Both the position numbers and the translations under genes were made by a program. The notes beneath the pieces were generated by a model, which saw nothing but the letters and a program-made list of their open reading frames with translations, did no database searches and was not told the DNA's origin. Below are positions 13,752-25,343 of a stretch of 64,000 nt of DNA, piece by piece; the first letter of the stretch is position 1; each line of letters starts with the position of its first letter. Origin of the DNA: Pseudoroseomonas cervicalis (GTDB lineage Bacteria; Pseudomonadota; Alphaproteobacteria; Acetobacterales; Acetobacteraceae); the NCBI RefSeq assembly GCF_030818485.1, contig NZ_JAUTAJ010000004.1, forward strand, positions 2,025,001 through 2,089,000. Direction: 5' to 3'.

Positions 13752-14750
13752 ATGACCGACGCCCGCGCGGTGCTGCCGCGCCGTGCTGCCCTGGCCCTTG
13801 CCACCGCCTTCGCCGCCCCTCTCCTCACCCCCCTGGCCCGGCCCGCCCTGGCGCAGAGCTTCCCCGCCCGCCCGATCCGCCTGCTGGTGCCCTGGCCGCC
13901 CGGCGGCTCGGCCGATGCGCAGCTGCGCTCGCTGGCCGACATCGCCACGCGCAGCCTGGGCCAGACCGTGCTGGTGGAGAACCGCTCCGGCGCGCGCGGC
14001 CTGCTGGCCGCCCAGGCGCTGCTGCAGGCCCAGCCGGATGGCTACACCCTGGCGCAGCACCATCTCTCGGTGCTGCGCCATCCCTTCATGACCAAGGCGC
14101 GCTCCTGGGATCCGGTGGAGGATTTCACCCCGATCATCGGCCTGACCGGCTGGCTGTTCGGCGTGGTGGTGCGCAGCGACAGCCCGATCCGCAGCTGGGC
14201 CGATTATGTCGAGGCGGCGAAGGCACGGCCCGGCATGCTGACCTATTCGACCAGCGGCATCGGCACCAGCAACCACATCGCCATGGAGGATCTGTGCGGC
14301 CGGCTTGGCATCCAGATGACCCATGTGCCCTTCCGCGGCACCACCGAGGGCGTCACCGCCCTGCTGGGCGGGCAGATCGACAGCATCGCCGACAGCTCCG
14401 CCTGGGTGCCGCAGGTTGAATCCGGGCAGTTCCGCCTGCTCAGCGTCTGGTCGCCGGAGCGCGCCAAGCGCTTTCCCGATGTGCCGACGCTGAAGGAGCT
14501 GGGCATCGATATGGCCGTCACCTCGCCCTATGGCATCGCCGGGCCCAGGGGCATGGACCCCGGCGTGGTGCGGGTGCTGCATGATTCGCTCAAGACGGCG
14601 CTGTTCAGCCCGGAGAACACGGCCATCCGCGAGAAATGGGACATGCCGCTGAACTATCTCGACACCGAATCCTACCGCACCTTCACGGTGCAGCGCGCGG
14701 CCTATGAGAAGGAGATGGTGGCGCGGCTCAATCTCAGCATCGACGGCTGA
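13752..14750 (+). CDS. Bug-family (TctC-like) periplasmic substrate-binding protein
   Basis: This is an extracytoplasmic receptor of the tripartite tricarboxylate transporter type. The 332-residue precursor has a signal peptide with an RR pair (LPRRAALALATAFAAPLL, cleavage near ALAQS). It carries the Bug signatures FPARPIRLLVPWPPGGSAD, the ENRSGARG loop, QPDGYTL, TYSTSGIGTSNHIAMEDL and HVPFRGTTEGVTALLGGQID. GGGAGAAG precedes the ATG. No TctA/TctB membrane genes are nearby, as is usual for the expanded Bug families of this bacterial group. The ligand is unknown. Confidence 0.92.
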   Translation: MTDARAVLPRRAALALATAFAAPLLTPLARPALAQSFPARPIRLLVPWPPGGSADAQLRSLADIATRSLGQTVLVENRSGARGLLAAQALLQAQPDGYTLAQHHLSVLRHPFMTKARSWDPVEDFTPIIGLTGWLFGVVVRSDSPIRSWADYVEAAKARPGMLTYSTSGIGTSNHIAMEDLCGRLGIQMTHVPFRGTTEGVTALLGGQIDSIADSSAWVPQVESGQFRLLSVWSPERAKRFPDVPTLKELGIDMAVTSPYGIAGPRGMDPGVVRVLHDSLKTALFSPENTAIREKWDMPLNYLDTESYRTFTVQRAAYEKEMVARLNLSIDG

Positions 14751-14756
14751 GCCGCT

Positions 14757-15200
14757 TCAGTGCCGGGAGGGCTCCGCCTTCCCGGGCTCTTCCTGCGGCA
14801 GGCGCCACAGCACCACGCCGCTGAGCAGGACCAGAAGCCAGCCGGCGCCCAGGACCAGCAGGACCGTTCCGGTGACGGAGATGGTGGTCTTCTCATCCAC
14901 CCAGAACATCGGCGTATCACGCAGCGCGGCCAGCGCCAGCGCCTCGATACTGAACGCGGCCCAGAACGGCAGGCCCATCAGCAACGCCGACACGGATCGC
15001 CGCACAAAGGCCTGCCAGGCCAGGTAGAGCCCAAGCCCGGGAAAGGCAGCGACGGACAGCACCCCCATCAGCACCATGAAGACGTTCTGCCCGTGCCACA
15101 GCATGAACCCGCCAAAGAACAGGCACAGCGCCACCAAGCCGCCACCCACCAGGCCAAAATAAACCAGGGCCGCGCACAGCACGGCCCTGGTCCAGCTCAT
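14757..15200 (-). CDS. Four-helix membrane protein of unknown function
   Basis: The product is 147 residues and I do not recognise a family. It has four hydrophobic segments: about residues 5-35, 40-63, 72-92 and 105-132, the last containing SVTGTVLLVLGAGWLLVLLS. The C-terminus is short and charged. The gene starts 19 nt beyond the sucB stop on the same strand, so it is probably read as the last cistron of the suc transcript. It ends 6 nt from the convergent Bug gene. Confidence 0.6.
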   Translation of the reverse strand: MSWTRAVLCAALVYFGLVGGGLVALCLFFGGFMLWHGQNVFMVLMGVLSVAAFPGLGLYLAWQAFVRRSVSALLMGLPFWAAFSIEALALAALRDTPMFWVDEKTTISVTGTVLLVLGAGWLLVLLSGVVLWRLPQEEPGKAEPSRH

Positions 15201-15219
15201 GGGGAGAAGCCCCTGCCCG

Positions 15220-16455
15220 TCAGATGTCGAGCATCAGGCGGCGCGGATCCTCCAGGCTCTCCTTCACGCGCACCAGGAAGGACACGGCCTCCTTCCCATC
15301 GACGATGCGGTGATCGTAGGAGAGCGCCAGATACATCATCGGGCGGATCTCGATCTTGCCGCCGACGACCATGGCCCGCTCCTTGATGGAGTGCATGCCC
15401 AGGATACCGGACTGCGGCGGGTTCAGGATCGGCGTCGACATCAACGAGCCATAGATGCCGCCATTGGTGATGGTGAAGCTGCCGCCCGCCATCTCCTCCA
15501 GCTTCAGCTGGCCGTCACGCACCCGCTTGCCGAAATCGGTGATCGACTTCTCGATCTGCGCGAAGGACATCTGGTCGGCATTCTTCAGCACCGGCACGAC
15601 CAGGCCCGAGGGCCCGCCCACCGCGATGCCCATATGCACGAAGTTCTTGTAGACGATGTCGTCGCCGTCGATCTCGGCATTGACCGCCGGGAACTCCTTC
15701 AGCGCCGCGACGCAGGCCTTCACGAAGAAGGACATGAAGCCGAGCTTCACGCCCTGCTTCTTCTCGAACACGTCCTTGTACTCGTTCCGCAGCGCCATCA
15801 CCGCGCCCATATCCACCTCGTTGAAGGTGGTCAGCATGGCGGCGGTGTTCTGCGCCTCCTTCAGCCGGGTCGCGATGGTCTTGCGCAGGCGGGTCATCTT
15901 CACCCGCTCCTCGCCGCCTTCCAGCGCGCGCGGCGCCTTGGGCGCGGCCTTGGCGGCCGGCGCGGCGGCCGCGGGGCTGGCCAGGAAGGACTGCACATCG
16001 CCCTTGCTGATGCGGCCATCCTTGGCGGTGCCGGCGCCGATCTGCGCGGCCGAGACATTGTTCTCGGCCATCATCTTGGCGGCGGCCGGCAGCGGCGCAT
16101 GGCCGCTGCCCGGGCGCGACAGCGGGCCGGTCTCGGGCCGGTTCGGCTCGACCTTCGGCGCCGCCGGGGCACCGGCCGCGGGGGCCGGCTTCTCGGTGGC
16201 CTTGGGCGAGACCTTGCCCTCGCCGGCCGCGATCACGCCGAGCACAGCGCCCGGCTCGACCTCGGCCCCCTCATCGGCGGTGATGGATTCCAGCACGCCG
16301 GCCTGCGGCGCGTTGACCTCCACCGTCACCTTGTCGGTCTCCAGCTCCACCAGCGGCTCATCGGCGGCCACCGCGTCACCGGCCTTCTTCATCCACTTCG
16401 CCACGGTGGCGGTGGACACGCTCTCGCCCAGGGTGGGCACCACAATCTCGGTCAT
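15220..16455 (-). CDS. sucB: 2-Oxoglutarate dehydrogenase E2 (dihydrolipoyl succinyltransferase)
   Basis: E2 transfers the succinyl group from lipoyl-lysine to CoA in the TCA cycle. The 411-residue protein has one lipoyl domain with Lys42 in [10 protein letters not shown], a Pro/Ala linker, and a peripheral-subunit-binding domain ([18 protein letters not shown]). The catalytic core carries the active-site His and Asp in [14 protein letters not shown] single lipoyl domain and the SucB-type start [13 protein letters not shown] distinguish it from pyruvate dehydrogenase E2. It lies 45 nt after sucA. Confidence 0.97.
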   Translation of the reverse strand: MTEIVVPTLGESVSTATVAKWMKKAGDAVAADEPLVELETDKVTVEVNAPQAGVLESITADEGAEVEPGAVLGVIAAGEGKVSPKATEKPAPAAGAPAAPKVEPNRPETGPLSRPGSGHAPLPAAAKMMAENNVSAAQIGAGTAKDGRISKGDVQSFLASPAAAAPAAKAAPKAPRALEGGEERVKMTRLRKTIATRLKEAQNTAAMLTTFNEVDMGAVMALRNEYKDVFEKKQGVKLGFMSFFVKACVAALKEFPAVNAEIDGDDIVYKNFVHMGIAVGGPSGLVVPVLKNADQMSFAQIEKSITDFGKRVRDGQLKLEEMAGGSFTITNGGIYGSLMSTPILNPPQSGILGMHSIKERAMVVGGKIEIRPMMYLALSYDHRIVDGKEAVSFLVRVKESLEDPRRLMLDI

Positions 16456-16500
16456 TCTGCCGTAGCCTCTTTGCCGGTGCGATGACTGCTCAGGATGGGA

Positions 16501-19386
16501 TCAGGACAGGCCCAGCGCGTCGCGCACCAGGGCCTCCTGCTGCTGCTGGTGGATCTTGGCCAGGCCGGTGGCGGGGCTCGCCGCCTCCTCGCGGCCGACA
16601 TAGGCCGGGCGCTTCGCCTTGACGTCCAGCTCGCCCAGCACCTTCTCGATGCGCCGGTCCACGAAGGTCCAGGCGCCCATATTCTCGGGCTCCTCCTGGC
16701 ACCAGACCACCTCGGCGTTCTTGTACTCGGCCAGCACCTTGGCCAGGCTGATGCGCGGGAAGGGATAAATCTGCTCGACGCGCACGATGGCGACGTCCTG
16801 CACGCCCTTGTCGCGGCGCTCCTGCAGCAGGTCGTAATAGACCTTGCCGGTGCAGAGCACGACGCGCTTCACCTGCTCGGCCGGCACCAGCGCGTCGACC
16901 TCGGGCAGGACGGTGCGGAAGGTGCTGCCGGGGGCGAAATCGGCCAGGCTGCTGATCGCCAGCTTGTGGCGCAGCAGCGATTTCGGCGTCATCACCACCA
17001 GCGGCTTGCGGTAGTTGCGCTTCAGCTGGCGGCGCAGCGCGTGGAAGTAGTTGGCCGGGGTGGTGAAGTTGCACACCGCCATGTTGCGCTCGGCGCACAT
17101 CTGCAGATAGCGCTCGAGGCGGGCCGAGGAATGCTCCGGCCCCTGGCCCTCATAGCCATGCGGCAGCAGCATCACCAGGCCGGACATGCGCAGCCACTTG
17201 GTCTCGGCCGAGGCGATGAACTGGTCGATCACCACCTGGGCGCCATTGGCGAAGTCGCCGAACTGCGCCTCCCACAGCACCAGGGTCTGCGGGTCGGCCA
17301 GGGTGTAGCCATAGTCGAAGCCCAGCACGCCCATCTCGGAGAGCAGCGAGTTGAACGCCTCCATCCGCGCCTGGCCCTCGCGGATGTTGTTCAGCGGCAT
17401 GTACTCCGCCTGGTTCTGCTGGTCGATCAGCACGCAATGGCGGTGGGAGAAGGTGCCGCGCTGCACATCCTCGCCCGAGAGGCGGACGCGGTGCCCCTCC
17501 AGCAGCAGCGAGCCGAAGGCCAGCGCCTCGCCGGTCGCCCAGTCGATGCCCTCGCCGCTCTCGATCGCCTGCTTCTTGGCCTCGAGCTGGCGGATGATCT
17601 TGGAGTTGGCGGTGAAGCCCTCCGGCACCCGCGACAGGGCCGAGCCCACCTCGCGCAGCGTGTCGAGGCTGACCGCGGTGTTGTCGTCCTTCTCCTCATC
17701 GTCCGAGCCCGCGGCCTTCAGCCCGGCCCAGTGGCCCTCCAGCCAGTCGGCCTTGTTCGGCTTGAAGCTCTGCGCGGCCTGATAGGCCTCTTCGAGCTTG
17801 GCGTAGAAGGCGTCGAGCATCGCCTTGGACTCGTCGGCCGGCACGGCGCCGGCGGCCGCCAGGCGCTCCGCATATTTGGTGCGGGTGGTCTTCAGCTCCT
17901 TGATCACGCCATACATGATCGGCTGGGTGAAGGCCGGCTCGTCGGTCTCGTTATGGCCGTGGCGGCGATAGCAGACGATGTCGAGCACGATGTCGGCGCC
18001 GAACTGCATGCGGTACTCGGCCGCCATGCGGGCGCAGAACACCACCGCTTCCGGATCGTCGCCATTGACATGCAGGATCGGCGCCTGGACCGACTTCGCG
18101 ACATCGGTGCAGTACAGGCCCGAATAGGCGTGCAGCGGCACGGTGGTGAAGCCGATCTGGTTGTTCACCACGACATGCACGGTGCCGCCGGTGCGGTAGC
18201 CGATGAGCTGGCTCATCGCCAGCGTCTCATACACCACGCCCTGGCCGGCGAAGGCGGCATCGCCATGCAGCAGGATGCCCATCACCGAGCGGCGGGTCTT
18301 GGTGTCGCCCGCCATGTCCTGGCGCGCGCGCACCTTGCCCACCACCACGGGGTCGACGACCTCGAGATGCGACGGGTTGGGCTGCAGCGACAGGTGGATG
18401 GTGCGGCCATTCACCTCGATATCGGTGGAGGTGCCGAGATGGTACTTCACATCGCCCGAGCCCTGGACGTCATCCGGCTTGGCGGCGACGCCCTTGAACT
18501 CGGCGAAGACCTGGGTGAAGGGCTTCTTCACCACATTGACCAGCGTGTTCAGCCGGCCGCGATGCGGCATGCCGATGGCGATCTCGCCCACGCCCTTGTC
18601 GGCCGCGGCCTCGATGATCGCCTGCAGCGCCGGGATGGTGACCTCGCCACCCTCCAGGCCGAAGCGCTTGGTGCCGACATATTTGCGGGCGCAGAAGGAT
18701 TCGAAGCCCTCGGCCTCGGTCAGCTGCTGCAGGATGGTGCGGCGCGCGGCCGCGTCGAACTGGCGCGTCCAGGGCGCGCCCTCGACCTTCTGCTGGATCC
18801 AGGCCTTCTGCTCGGGGTCCTGGATATGCATGAACTCGACGCCGATCGGCCCGCAATAGGTGGCGCGCAGGATCGACAGGATCTCGCGCAGCGTCACCGT
18901 CTCCTTGCCGAGCACGCGGTCGATGAAGATCGGCCGGTCCAGATCGGCATCGGTGAAGCCGTAGGTCGCCGGGTCCAGCTCCGGATGCGGCTTGGCCTTC
19001 TGCAGGCCGAGCGGGTCGAGCTGCGCCTCCAGATGGCCGCGCACGCGATAGGCGCGGATCAGCATCAGGGCGCGGATCGAATCCAGCACCTGCTGGCGGG
19101 CGGCGGCCGGGTCGGCGGCAGCGGCGGCGGGCTTGCCGCCCTTCTTCGGATCGGCCTTCGGCGCCTCGGGCTCGGGGGCGAAGCCGCCCTTCGGCCGCGG
19201 CGCCCAGGAGGCACCGGCAGCGTCGTGCAGCACGGCCTTGGCATCGTCGTTCAGCGCCGCGAACAGCTCCTGGAAGGAGCCATCCACGCTGCCCGGATTT
19301 TGCACCCAGCGCGCATACATGTCGGCGAGGAAGGTGGCATTCGCCCCGTTCATCGCGCTTGCCAGGATGTCGATACCGGCCATCAT
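16501..19386 (-). CDS. sucA: 2-Oxoglutarate dehydrogenase E1 component
   Basis: This thiamine-diphosphate enzyme decarboxylates 2-oxoglutarate and succinylates the lipoyl group of SucB. The 961-residue protein has the N-terminal E2-docking helix (FLADMYARWVQNPGSVDGSF), HRGRLN in MPHRGRLNTLVNV, the ThDP motif beginning GDAAFAGQG, and the C-terminal transketolase-like half (RFGLEGGE, GLVMLLPHGYEGQGPEHSSA). Two ATGs sit in tandem (19386, 19383) directly after GGAGGAG; the inner one has better spacing. A 207-nt gap separates it from sucD, so it may have its own promoter. Confidence 0.97.
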   Translation of the reverse strand: MMAGIDILASAMNGANATFLADMYARWVQNPGSVDGSFQELFAALNDDAKAVLHDAAGASWAPRPKGGFAPEPEAPKADPKKGGKPAAAAADPAAARQQVLDSIRALMLIRAYRVRGHLEAQLDPLGLQKAKPHPELDPATYGFTDADLDRPIFIDRVLGKETVTLREILSILRATYCGPIGVEFMHIQDPEQKAWIQQKVEGAPWTRQFDAAARRTILQQLTEAEGFESFCARKYVGTKRFGLEGGEVTIPALQAIIEAAADKGVGEIAIGMPHRGRLNTLVNVVKKPFTQVFAEFKGVAAKPDDVQGSGDVKYHLGTSTDIEVNGRTIHLSLQPNPSHLEVVDPVVVGKVRARQDMAGDTKTRRSVMGILLHGDAAFAGQGVVYETLAMSQLIGYRTGGTVHVVVNNQIGFTTVPLHAYSGLYCTDVAKSVQAPILHVNGDDPEAVVFCARMAAEYRMQFGADIVLDIVCYRRHGHNETDEPAFTQPIMYGVIKELKTTRTKYAERLAAAGAVPADESKAMLDAFYAKLEEAYQAAQSFKPNKADWLEGHWAGLKAAGSDDEEKDDNTAVSLDTLREVGSALSRVPEGFTANSKIIRQLEAKKQAIESGEGIDWATGEALAFGSLLLEGHRVRLSGEDVQRGTFSHRHCVLIDQQNQAEYMPLNNIREGQARMEAFNSLLSEMGVLGFDYGYTLADPQTLVLWEAQFGDFANGAQVVIDQFIASAETKWLRMSGLVMLLPHGYEGQGPEHSSARLERYLQMCAERNMAVCNFTTPANYFHALRRQLKRNYRKPLVVMTPKSLLRHKLAISSLADFAPGSTFRTVLPEVDALVPAEQVKRVVLCTGKVYYDLLQERRDKGVQDVAIVRVEQIYPFPRISLAKVLAEYKNAEVVWCQEEPENMGAWTFVDRRIEKVLGELDVKAKRPAYVGREEAASPATGLAKIHQQQQEALVRDALGLS

Positions 19387-19593
19387 CTCCTCCTCGCCCA
19401 GGCCCCTCGGGGCATGGCGGTCAGCTCGCTGCTCTTGGCGTCAGAAAGGCAACGCCGCCCCCGATATAGGGACGGCGCAGGGATAACACAGAAGTAACAT
19501 CGCGACCTTGACCCAGAACAACCGGGGAATGGCGGGCCTGCATGGCAGACCCGCTTCCTTGGCCGTTCCCGTCTTGTCGCGACGCGCCCGGCA

Positions 19594-20484
19594 TCAGCCG
19601 CGCAGCGCCTTCACCATGGTCGAACCCAGGGCGGCCGGGCTGTCGGCGACATGGATGCCGGCCTCGCGCATGGCAGCCATCTTCGCCTCGGCGGTGTCCT
19701 TGCCGCCGGAGATGACGGCGCCGGCATGGCCCATGCGGCGGCCCGGAGGGGCGGTCGCACCGGCGATGAAGCCGACCACCGGCTTGTAGTTCTTGGAGCC
19801 CGGCTTGTTCTCGCGGCCCAGGAACTCGGCGGCCTGGATCTCCGACTGGCCGCCGATCTCGCCGATCATGATGATCGACTGGGTCTCGGGGTCGGCCAGG
19901 AACATCTCCAGCACCTCGGTGAAGTCGGTGCCCTTGACCGGGTCGCCGCCGATGCCGACGCAGGTCGACTGGCCGAGGCCGGCCGCCGTCGTCTGGGCCA
20001 CCGCCTCATAGGTCAGCGTGCCCGAGCGGGAGACGATGCCGACCGAGCCGCGCTTGTGGATATGGCCCGGCATGATGCCGATCTTGCAGGCATCCGGCGT
20101 GATCACGCCCGGGCAGTTCGGCCCGATCAGCCGCGACTTGGAGCCGGAGAGCGCGCGCTTGACCTTGATCATGTCGGTCACCGGGATGCCCTCGGTGATG
20201 CAGATGATCAGCGGGATCTCGGCGTCGATGGCCTCCAGGATGCTGTCACCGGCAAACGGCGGCGGCACATAGATGACCGAGGCGGTGGCGCCGGTGGCCT
20301 CGGCGCATTCGGCCACCGTGTTGAACACGGGCAGGCCGAGATGCGTCTGGCCGCCCTTGCCCGGGGTCACGCCGCCCACATACTTCGAGCCATAGGCGAT
20401 GCCCTGCTCGGCGTGGAAGGTGCCCTGGCTCCCGGTGAAGCCCTGGGTCATCACCTTGGTGTTCGCGTCGACGAGGATGGCCAT
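19594..20484 (-). CDS. sucD: Succinyl-CoA synthetase alpha subunit
   Basis: This subunit carries the phosphohistidine and binds CoA; with SucC it converts succinyl-CoA to succinate with nucleotide triphosphate synthesis. The 296-residue protein shows the CoA-binding Rossmann start ([15 protein letters not shown]), [10 protein letters not shown], and the active-site histidine in [14 protein letters not shown]. It begins one base after the sucC stop, consistent with stoichiometric coupled translation. Confidence 0.97.
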   Translation of the reverse strand: MAILVDANTKVMTQGFTGSQGTFHAEQGIAYGSKYVGGVTPGKGGQTHLGLPVFNTVAECAEATGATASVIYVPPPFAGDSILEAIDAEIPLIICITEGIPVTDMIKVKRALSGSKSRLIGPNCPGVITPDACKIGIMPGHIHKRGSVGIVSRSGTLTYEAVAQTTAAGLGQSTCVGIGGDPVKGTDFTEVLEMFLADPETQSIIMIGEIGGQSEIQAAEFLGRENKPGSKNYKPVVGFIAGATAPPGRRMGHAGAVISGGKDTAEAKMAAMREAGIHVADSPAALGSTMVKALRG

Positions 20485-20485
20485 G

Positions 20486-21682
<1,197 letters not shown>

Positions 21683-21727
21683 CCGCTCACCCTTTTCATG
21701 GGCTGGATGGCCGGGGCTCGGCCAGGA

Positions 21728-21749
21728 GGCCGGGGCGGGCGCCCCGGCC
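21728..21749. terminator. GC-rich stem-loop between mdh and sucC
   Basis: A 22-nt inverted repeat has arms GGCCGGGGCG/CGCCCCGGCC and two central bases. It lies in the 96-nt gap downstream of mdh. There is no T-run on the minus strand. It may act as an attenuator or an mRNA-processing boundary within an mdh-sucCD transcript, not as a full terminator. Confidence 0.4.
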
Positions 21750-21778
21750 GAAGGAGCTCAGACGGAAGCGGCCCGGTC

Positions 21779-22795
<1,017 letters not shown>

Positions 22796-22874
22796 CTACT
22801 CCCGCGCCTCGGCCGCGACAAGGCGGCCGGGTGCCGGATTCGCCCGGCCCGGCCGCCAAACGTTACGCGAGCCG

Positions 22875-23330
22875 TCAGAGCGGCAGGCAGCGCACCACGT
22901 CGTCATGGCCGCGCGCCAGCGTCGACATGGTGCCGACCGGGCATTCCCGCTGCTCGCCGCTGGCCTGGGGCAGGCCGGACTGCCAGGAACGGGTCGGCGC
23001 GGCCCGGCGCTGCGGCGCGGCAACGCGGGCGGCGGCGCCGCGGCTCGCGGTGCGCTGCAGCACGGGAGCGTTGCGGCGCGCCTGCGGCACGGCGCGGCTG
23101 CTGGCCGGGCGGGTCGCCGGGGTGGCGCGACGCGCGGCGGCGCTGGCGCTGCGCTGGGCGGGGGCCGCCTGGCGCGCGGCGCTGCGCGGCGCGGCGGCGC
23201 CGGCCTTGCCCGTGTTGCCGGCCTTGGCCGAGGCCGCGACGCGTCCCTCCTGCCGGTTGGGCGCGGCCTCGGCGGCGGGAATCGTCGCGAAGGCCAGAAG
23301 GCCCAGCAGGCAGAGCGGGATCAGTCGCAT
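22875..23330 (-). CDS. Secreted Ala/Arg-rich low-complexity protein
   Basis: This is a 151-residue unrecognised protein. A clear signal peptide (MRLIPLCLLGLLAFATIPAAEA) is followed by about 95 residues of Ala/Arg/Gln/Ser-rich basic low-complexity sequence. A compact C-terminus follows with two cysteines (RECPVGTMSTLARGHD, VVRCLPL) that could form a disulfide. AAAGGAG gives a good ribosome site. It starts 32 nt after zapE on the same strand. The basic tract suggests binding to an anionic partner; this is inference only. Confidence 0.6.
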   Translation of the reverse strand: MRLIPLCLLGLLAFATIPAAEAAPNRQEGRVAASAKAGNTGKAGAAAPRSAARQAAPAQRSASAAARRATPATRPASSRAVPQARRNAPVLQRTASRGAAARVAAPQRRAAPTRSWQSGLPQASGEQRECPVGTMSTLARGHDDVVRCLPL

Positions 23331-23362
23331 GGCAGCTCCTTTCGGCCCGGTGCCGCCGCCCC

Positions 23363-24553
23363 TCAGGTGAGGTGCGGCAGGCCCAGATAGTCGTGGCTTT
23401 GCATTTCCATGAGGCGGGAGGCGGTGCGCTGGAACATCGCCGCATTCTCCCCCTGCTCGTAGAGTCGGTCGGGCTCCGCCGCGGCCGAGGCGACCAGCTT
23501 GCAGCGATGCTCGTAGAGGGTGTCGACCAGGGTGATGAAGCGGCGCGCCCGGTCGAAATTGTCGGGGCCGAGGCGCGGGATGCCGTCCAGCACCAGGGTG
23601 TGGAAATGGGTCGAGATGGCCAGGTAGTCGGCCGGTCCCAGCGGCAGGCCGCAGAGATCGTCGAAATCCGCCCGCGCCACGCCGCCCACCGCCTGCGGCA
23701 CCCGCACCTTGCGGCCGAGCACCGAGATCTCCTCCGGCTCGCCATGCGGCTTGCCGGTCAGCTCCTTGAAGGCGGCGTTCAGCGCCCGCTCGGCGCGGCC
23801 ATCGACCGGGCTGTGCCAGGTCGGCAGGCCCTGGATGCGGTCGCGCCGGTAATCCTGCTGCGACTTCAGGTGCAGCACCGAGACATGGCGGTTGATCAGC
23901 GCGATGAAGGGCAGGAAGGCGTCGCGCCCCGGCTTGCCCTTGAACAGATCGTCGGGCGCCGTGTTGGAGGTCGCCACGATCACCGTGCCGCGGGCGAAGA
24001 GCGCCTCGAACAGCCGGCCCAGGATCATCGCATCGGCGATGTCATGCACCTGGAACTCGTCGAAGCAGAGCAGCGAGGCCTCGGCGGTGATGGTGTCGGC
24101 CAGCGGCGGGATCGGGTCGCTGGTGTCGCCATGCTGCTTCTTCCAGGCATGGATGCGCTGGTGCGATTGCTGCATGAACTGGTGGAAATGGATGCGCTGC
24201 TTCCGCGGCACATCGGCGCAGAGGAAGAACAGGTCCATCAGCATGGACTTGCCGCGCCCGACCTCGCCGACCAGATACAGGCCCTGGGGGGCGTTGCCCG
24301 GCGCGTCCTCGACCGGCTTTTTGCGGAAGAAGCGGCTCATGAAGCCGCTGCCGGGCTCGGCGGTCGGGACCTCGCGCTTCGGCTCATAGCCGCGGGTGCG
24401 GCGCCAGAGATCCTGCAGGATCTCGGCGGCCTGGGCCTGGGCGGGATCGGAACGCAATTCGCCCGCCGCTACCTTGGCGCGGTAGGCGGGGAGCGGGCCT
24501 TCGGCGGTGGAAGGGGGGCGCGCGGCCTCCCCCGGCTTCAGGGTGCCATCCAT
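23363..24553 (-). CDS. zapE: AFG1-family ATPase, cell division protein ZapE
   Basis: ZapE is a membrane-associated AAA-like ATPase that interacts with FtsZ under low-oxygen or heat stress; the mitochondrial relative AFG1 helps respiratory-complex quality control. The 396-residue protein has Walker A GEVGRGKSMLMD, the family motif HFHQFMQQSHQRIHAW, Walker B LLCFDEFQVHDIADAM, sensor ATSNTAPDDLF, and the C-terminal FITLVDTLYEHRCKL. It lies upstream of mdh-suc, an arrangement I recall from related genomes. Confidence 0.93.
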   Translation of the reverse strand: MDGTLKPGEAARPPSTAEGPLPAYRAKVAAGELRSDPAQAQAAEILQDLWRRTRGYEPKREVPTAEPGSGFMSRFFRKKPVEDAPGNAPQGLYLVGEVGRGKSMLMDLFFLCADVPRKQRIHFHQFMQQSHQRIHAWKKQHGDTSDPIPPLADTITAEASLLCFDEFQVHDIADAMILGRLFEALFARGTVIVATSNTAPDDLFKGKPGRDAFLPFIALINRHVSVLHLKSQQDYRRDRIQGLPTWHSPVDGRAERALNAAFKELTGKPHGEPEEISVLGRKVRVPQAVGGVARADFDDLCGLPLGPADYLAISTHFHTLVLDGIPRLGPDNFDRARRFITLVDTLYEHRCKLVASAAAEPDRLYEQGENAAMFQRTASRLMEMQSHDYLGLPHLT

Positions 24554-24716
24554 CGCATTGCGGCATAGCCTGTCACGGCCAATGCGGCAACCGCGCCTTC
24601 ACCGGAAACAACAACCCACGGAAAAGAAAATGGTTTCCGGCCAAGCTGAGGCCGGCGGCATCCTTCTACCGCGCGGGTGGTTAACAGATCATCCCACTCC
24701 CAGCGGAGACATCGCG

Positions 24717-24980
24717 ATGATCGACAAGAGCCGCATCCAGCAGGGCGCCGAGCTGGCCTCGGCCGAGGGCAACCCGCTCGGCCGGGTGGAGGGGGTGGTC
24801 GAGGATTTCCTCAGCCTCACCCGCCCGGATGGCAGCCGCGCCTATCTGCCGCTCAGCGCCCTGGCCGAGAGCGAGGGCATGCGCCTGACGACGCTGATGC
24901 GCCAGGACGCCGCCGTCTCCCTGCTGCAGGACAGCCCGGAGCCGGGCGAGCCGGGCAGCAATGCGCTGACCTCCTCCTGA
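24717..24980 (+). CDS. Small DUF2171-like protein
   Basis: This is an 87-residue cytoplasmic protein that appears to belong to the DUF2171/PRC-barrel-like group: DKSRIQQGAELASAEGNPLG, a central strand pair (VEGVVEDFLSLTRPDGSRAY) and LPLSALAESEGMRL. The tail is Ser/Glu/Pro-rich. The ATG at 24717 follows GCGGAGA. It is a single-gene unit, divergent from zapE and followed by a strong terminator at 25045. Its function is unknown. Confidence 0.7.
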   Translation: MIDKSRIQQGAELASAEGNPLGRVEGVVEDFLSLTRPDGSRAYLPLSALAESEGMRLTTLMRQDAAVSLLQDSPEPGEPGSNALTSS

Positions 24981-25044
24981 GGCCCGGCCGCAGCCCGGGG
25001 CCGTGAGCCCGGGGTGACGTGGCCAGCCTGTCCATCGCAATGCA

Positions 25045-25081
25045 GGGGCGGGCCGTGACAGCGGCCCGCCCCTTCTTGTTT
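25045..25081 (+). terminator. Rho-independent terminator after DUF2171 gene
   Basis: The 11-bp stem GGGGCGGGCCG/CGGCCCGCCCC (45-55 with 62-72 of this block) has a 6-nt loop and is followed by TTCTTGTTT. It lies 65 nt after the stop codon. Confidence 0.85.
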
Positions 25082-25289
25082 GCCGGGATGTCTGGCCCCG
25101 CCGCTACCAAGGCGAGCGGCGCCGTGATGCGGGCGATGACCGCACAGCTCCAGCGGCCGCGGCCCGGCCGGCTGGCTGTCCCGCCTCCCCCTGCCCCGTC
25201 CGGCCTGGCTTCGCCGATTCGGCCCACCCGCCGCCATCGCGCTGCCGGCCGGGTTGAAGGGCGACCCTGATCCCGCCCCACAAATGCGA

Positions 25290-25313
25290 ACGGGGCCGCC
25301 GAAGCGACCCCGT
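25290..25313 (-). terminator. Terminator of the sdhCDAB operon
   Basis: On the minus strand, ACGGGGTCGC-TTCG-GCGGCCCCGT forms a 10-bp stem (one T-G pair) capped by a stable UUCG tetraloop. It lies 31 nt after the sdhB stop. The following sequence, TCGCATTTG, is only moderately T-rich. Confidence 0.7.
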
Positions 25314-25343
25314 CCCCACCCGTCAGCGGCAGCCTGAAAGAAA

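Larger units (their letters stand above)
24981..25343. other. Intergenic stretch between convergent DUF2171 and sdhB genes
   Basis: This 363-nt stretch holds no credible gene. It contains a plus-strand terminator for the DUF2171 gene (25045-25081) and a minus-strand terminator for the sdh operon (25290-25313). Nothing else was recognised between them. Confidence 0.7.
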
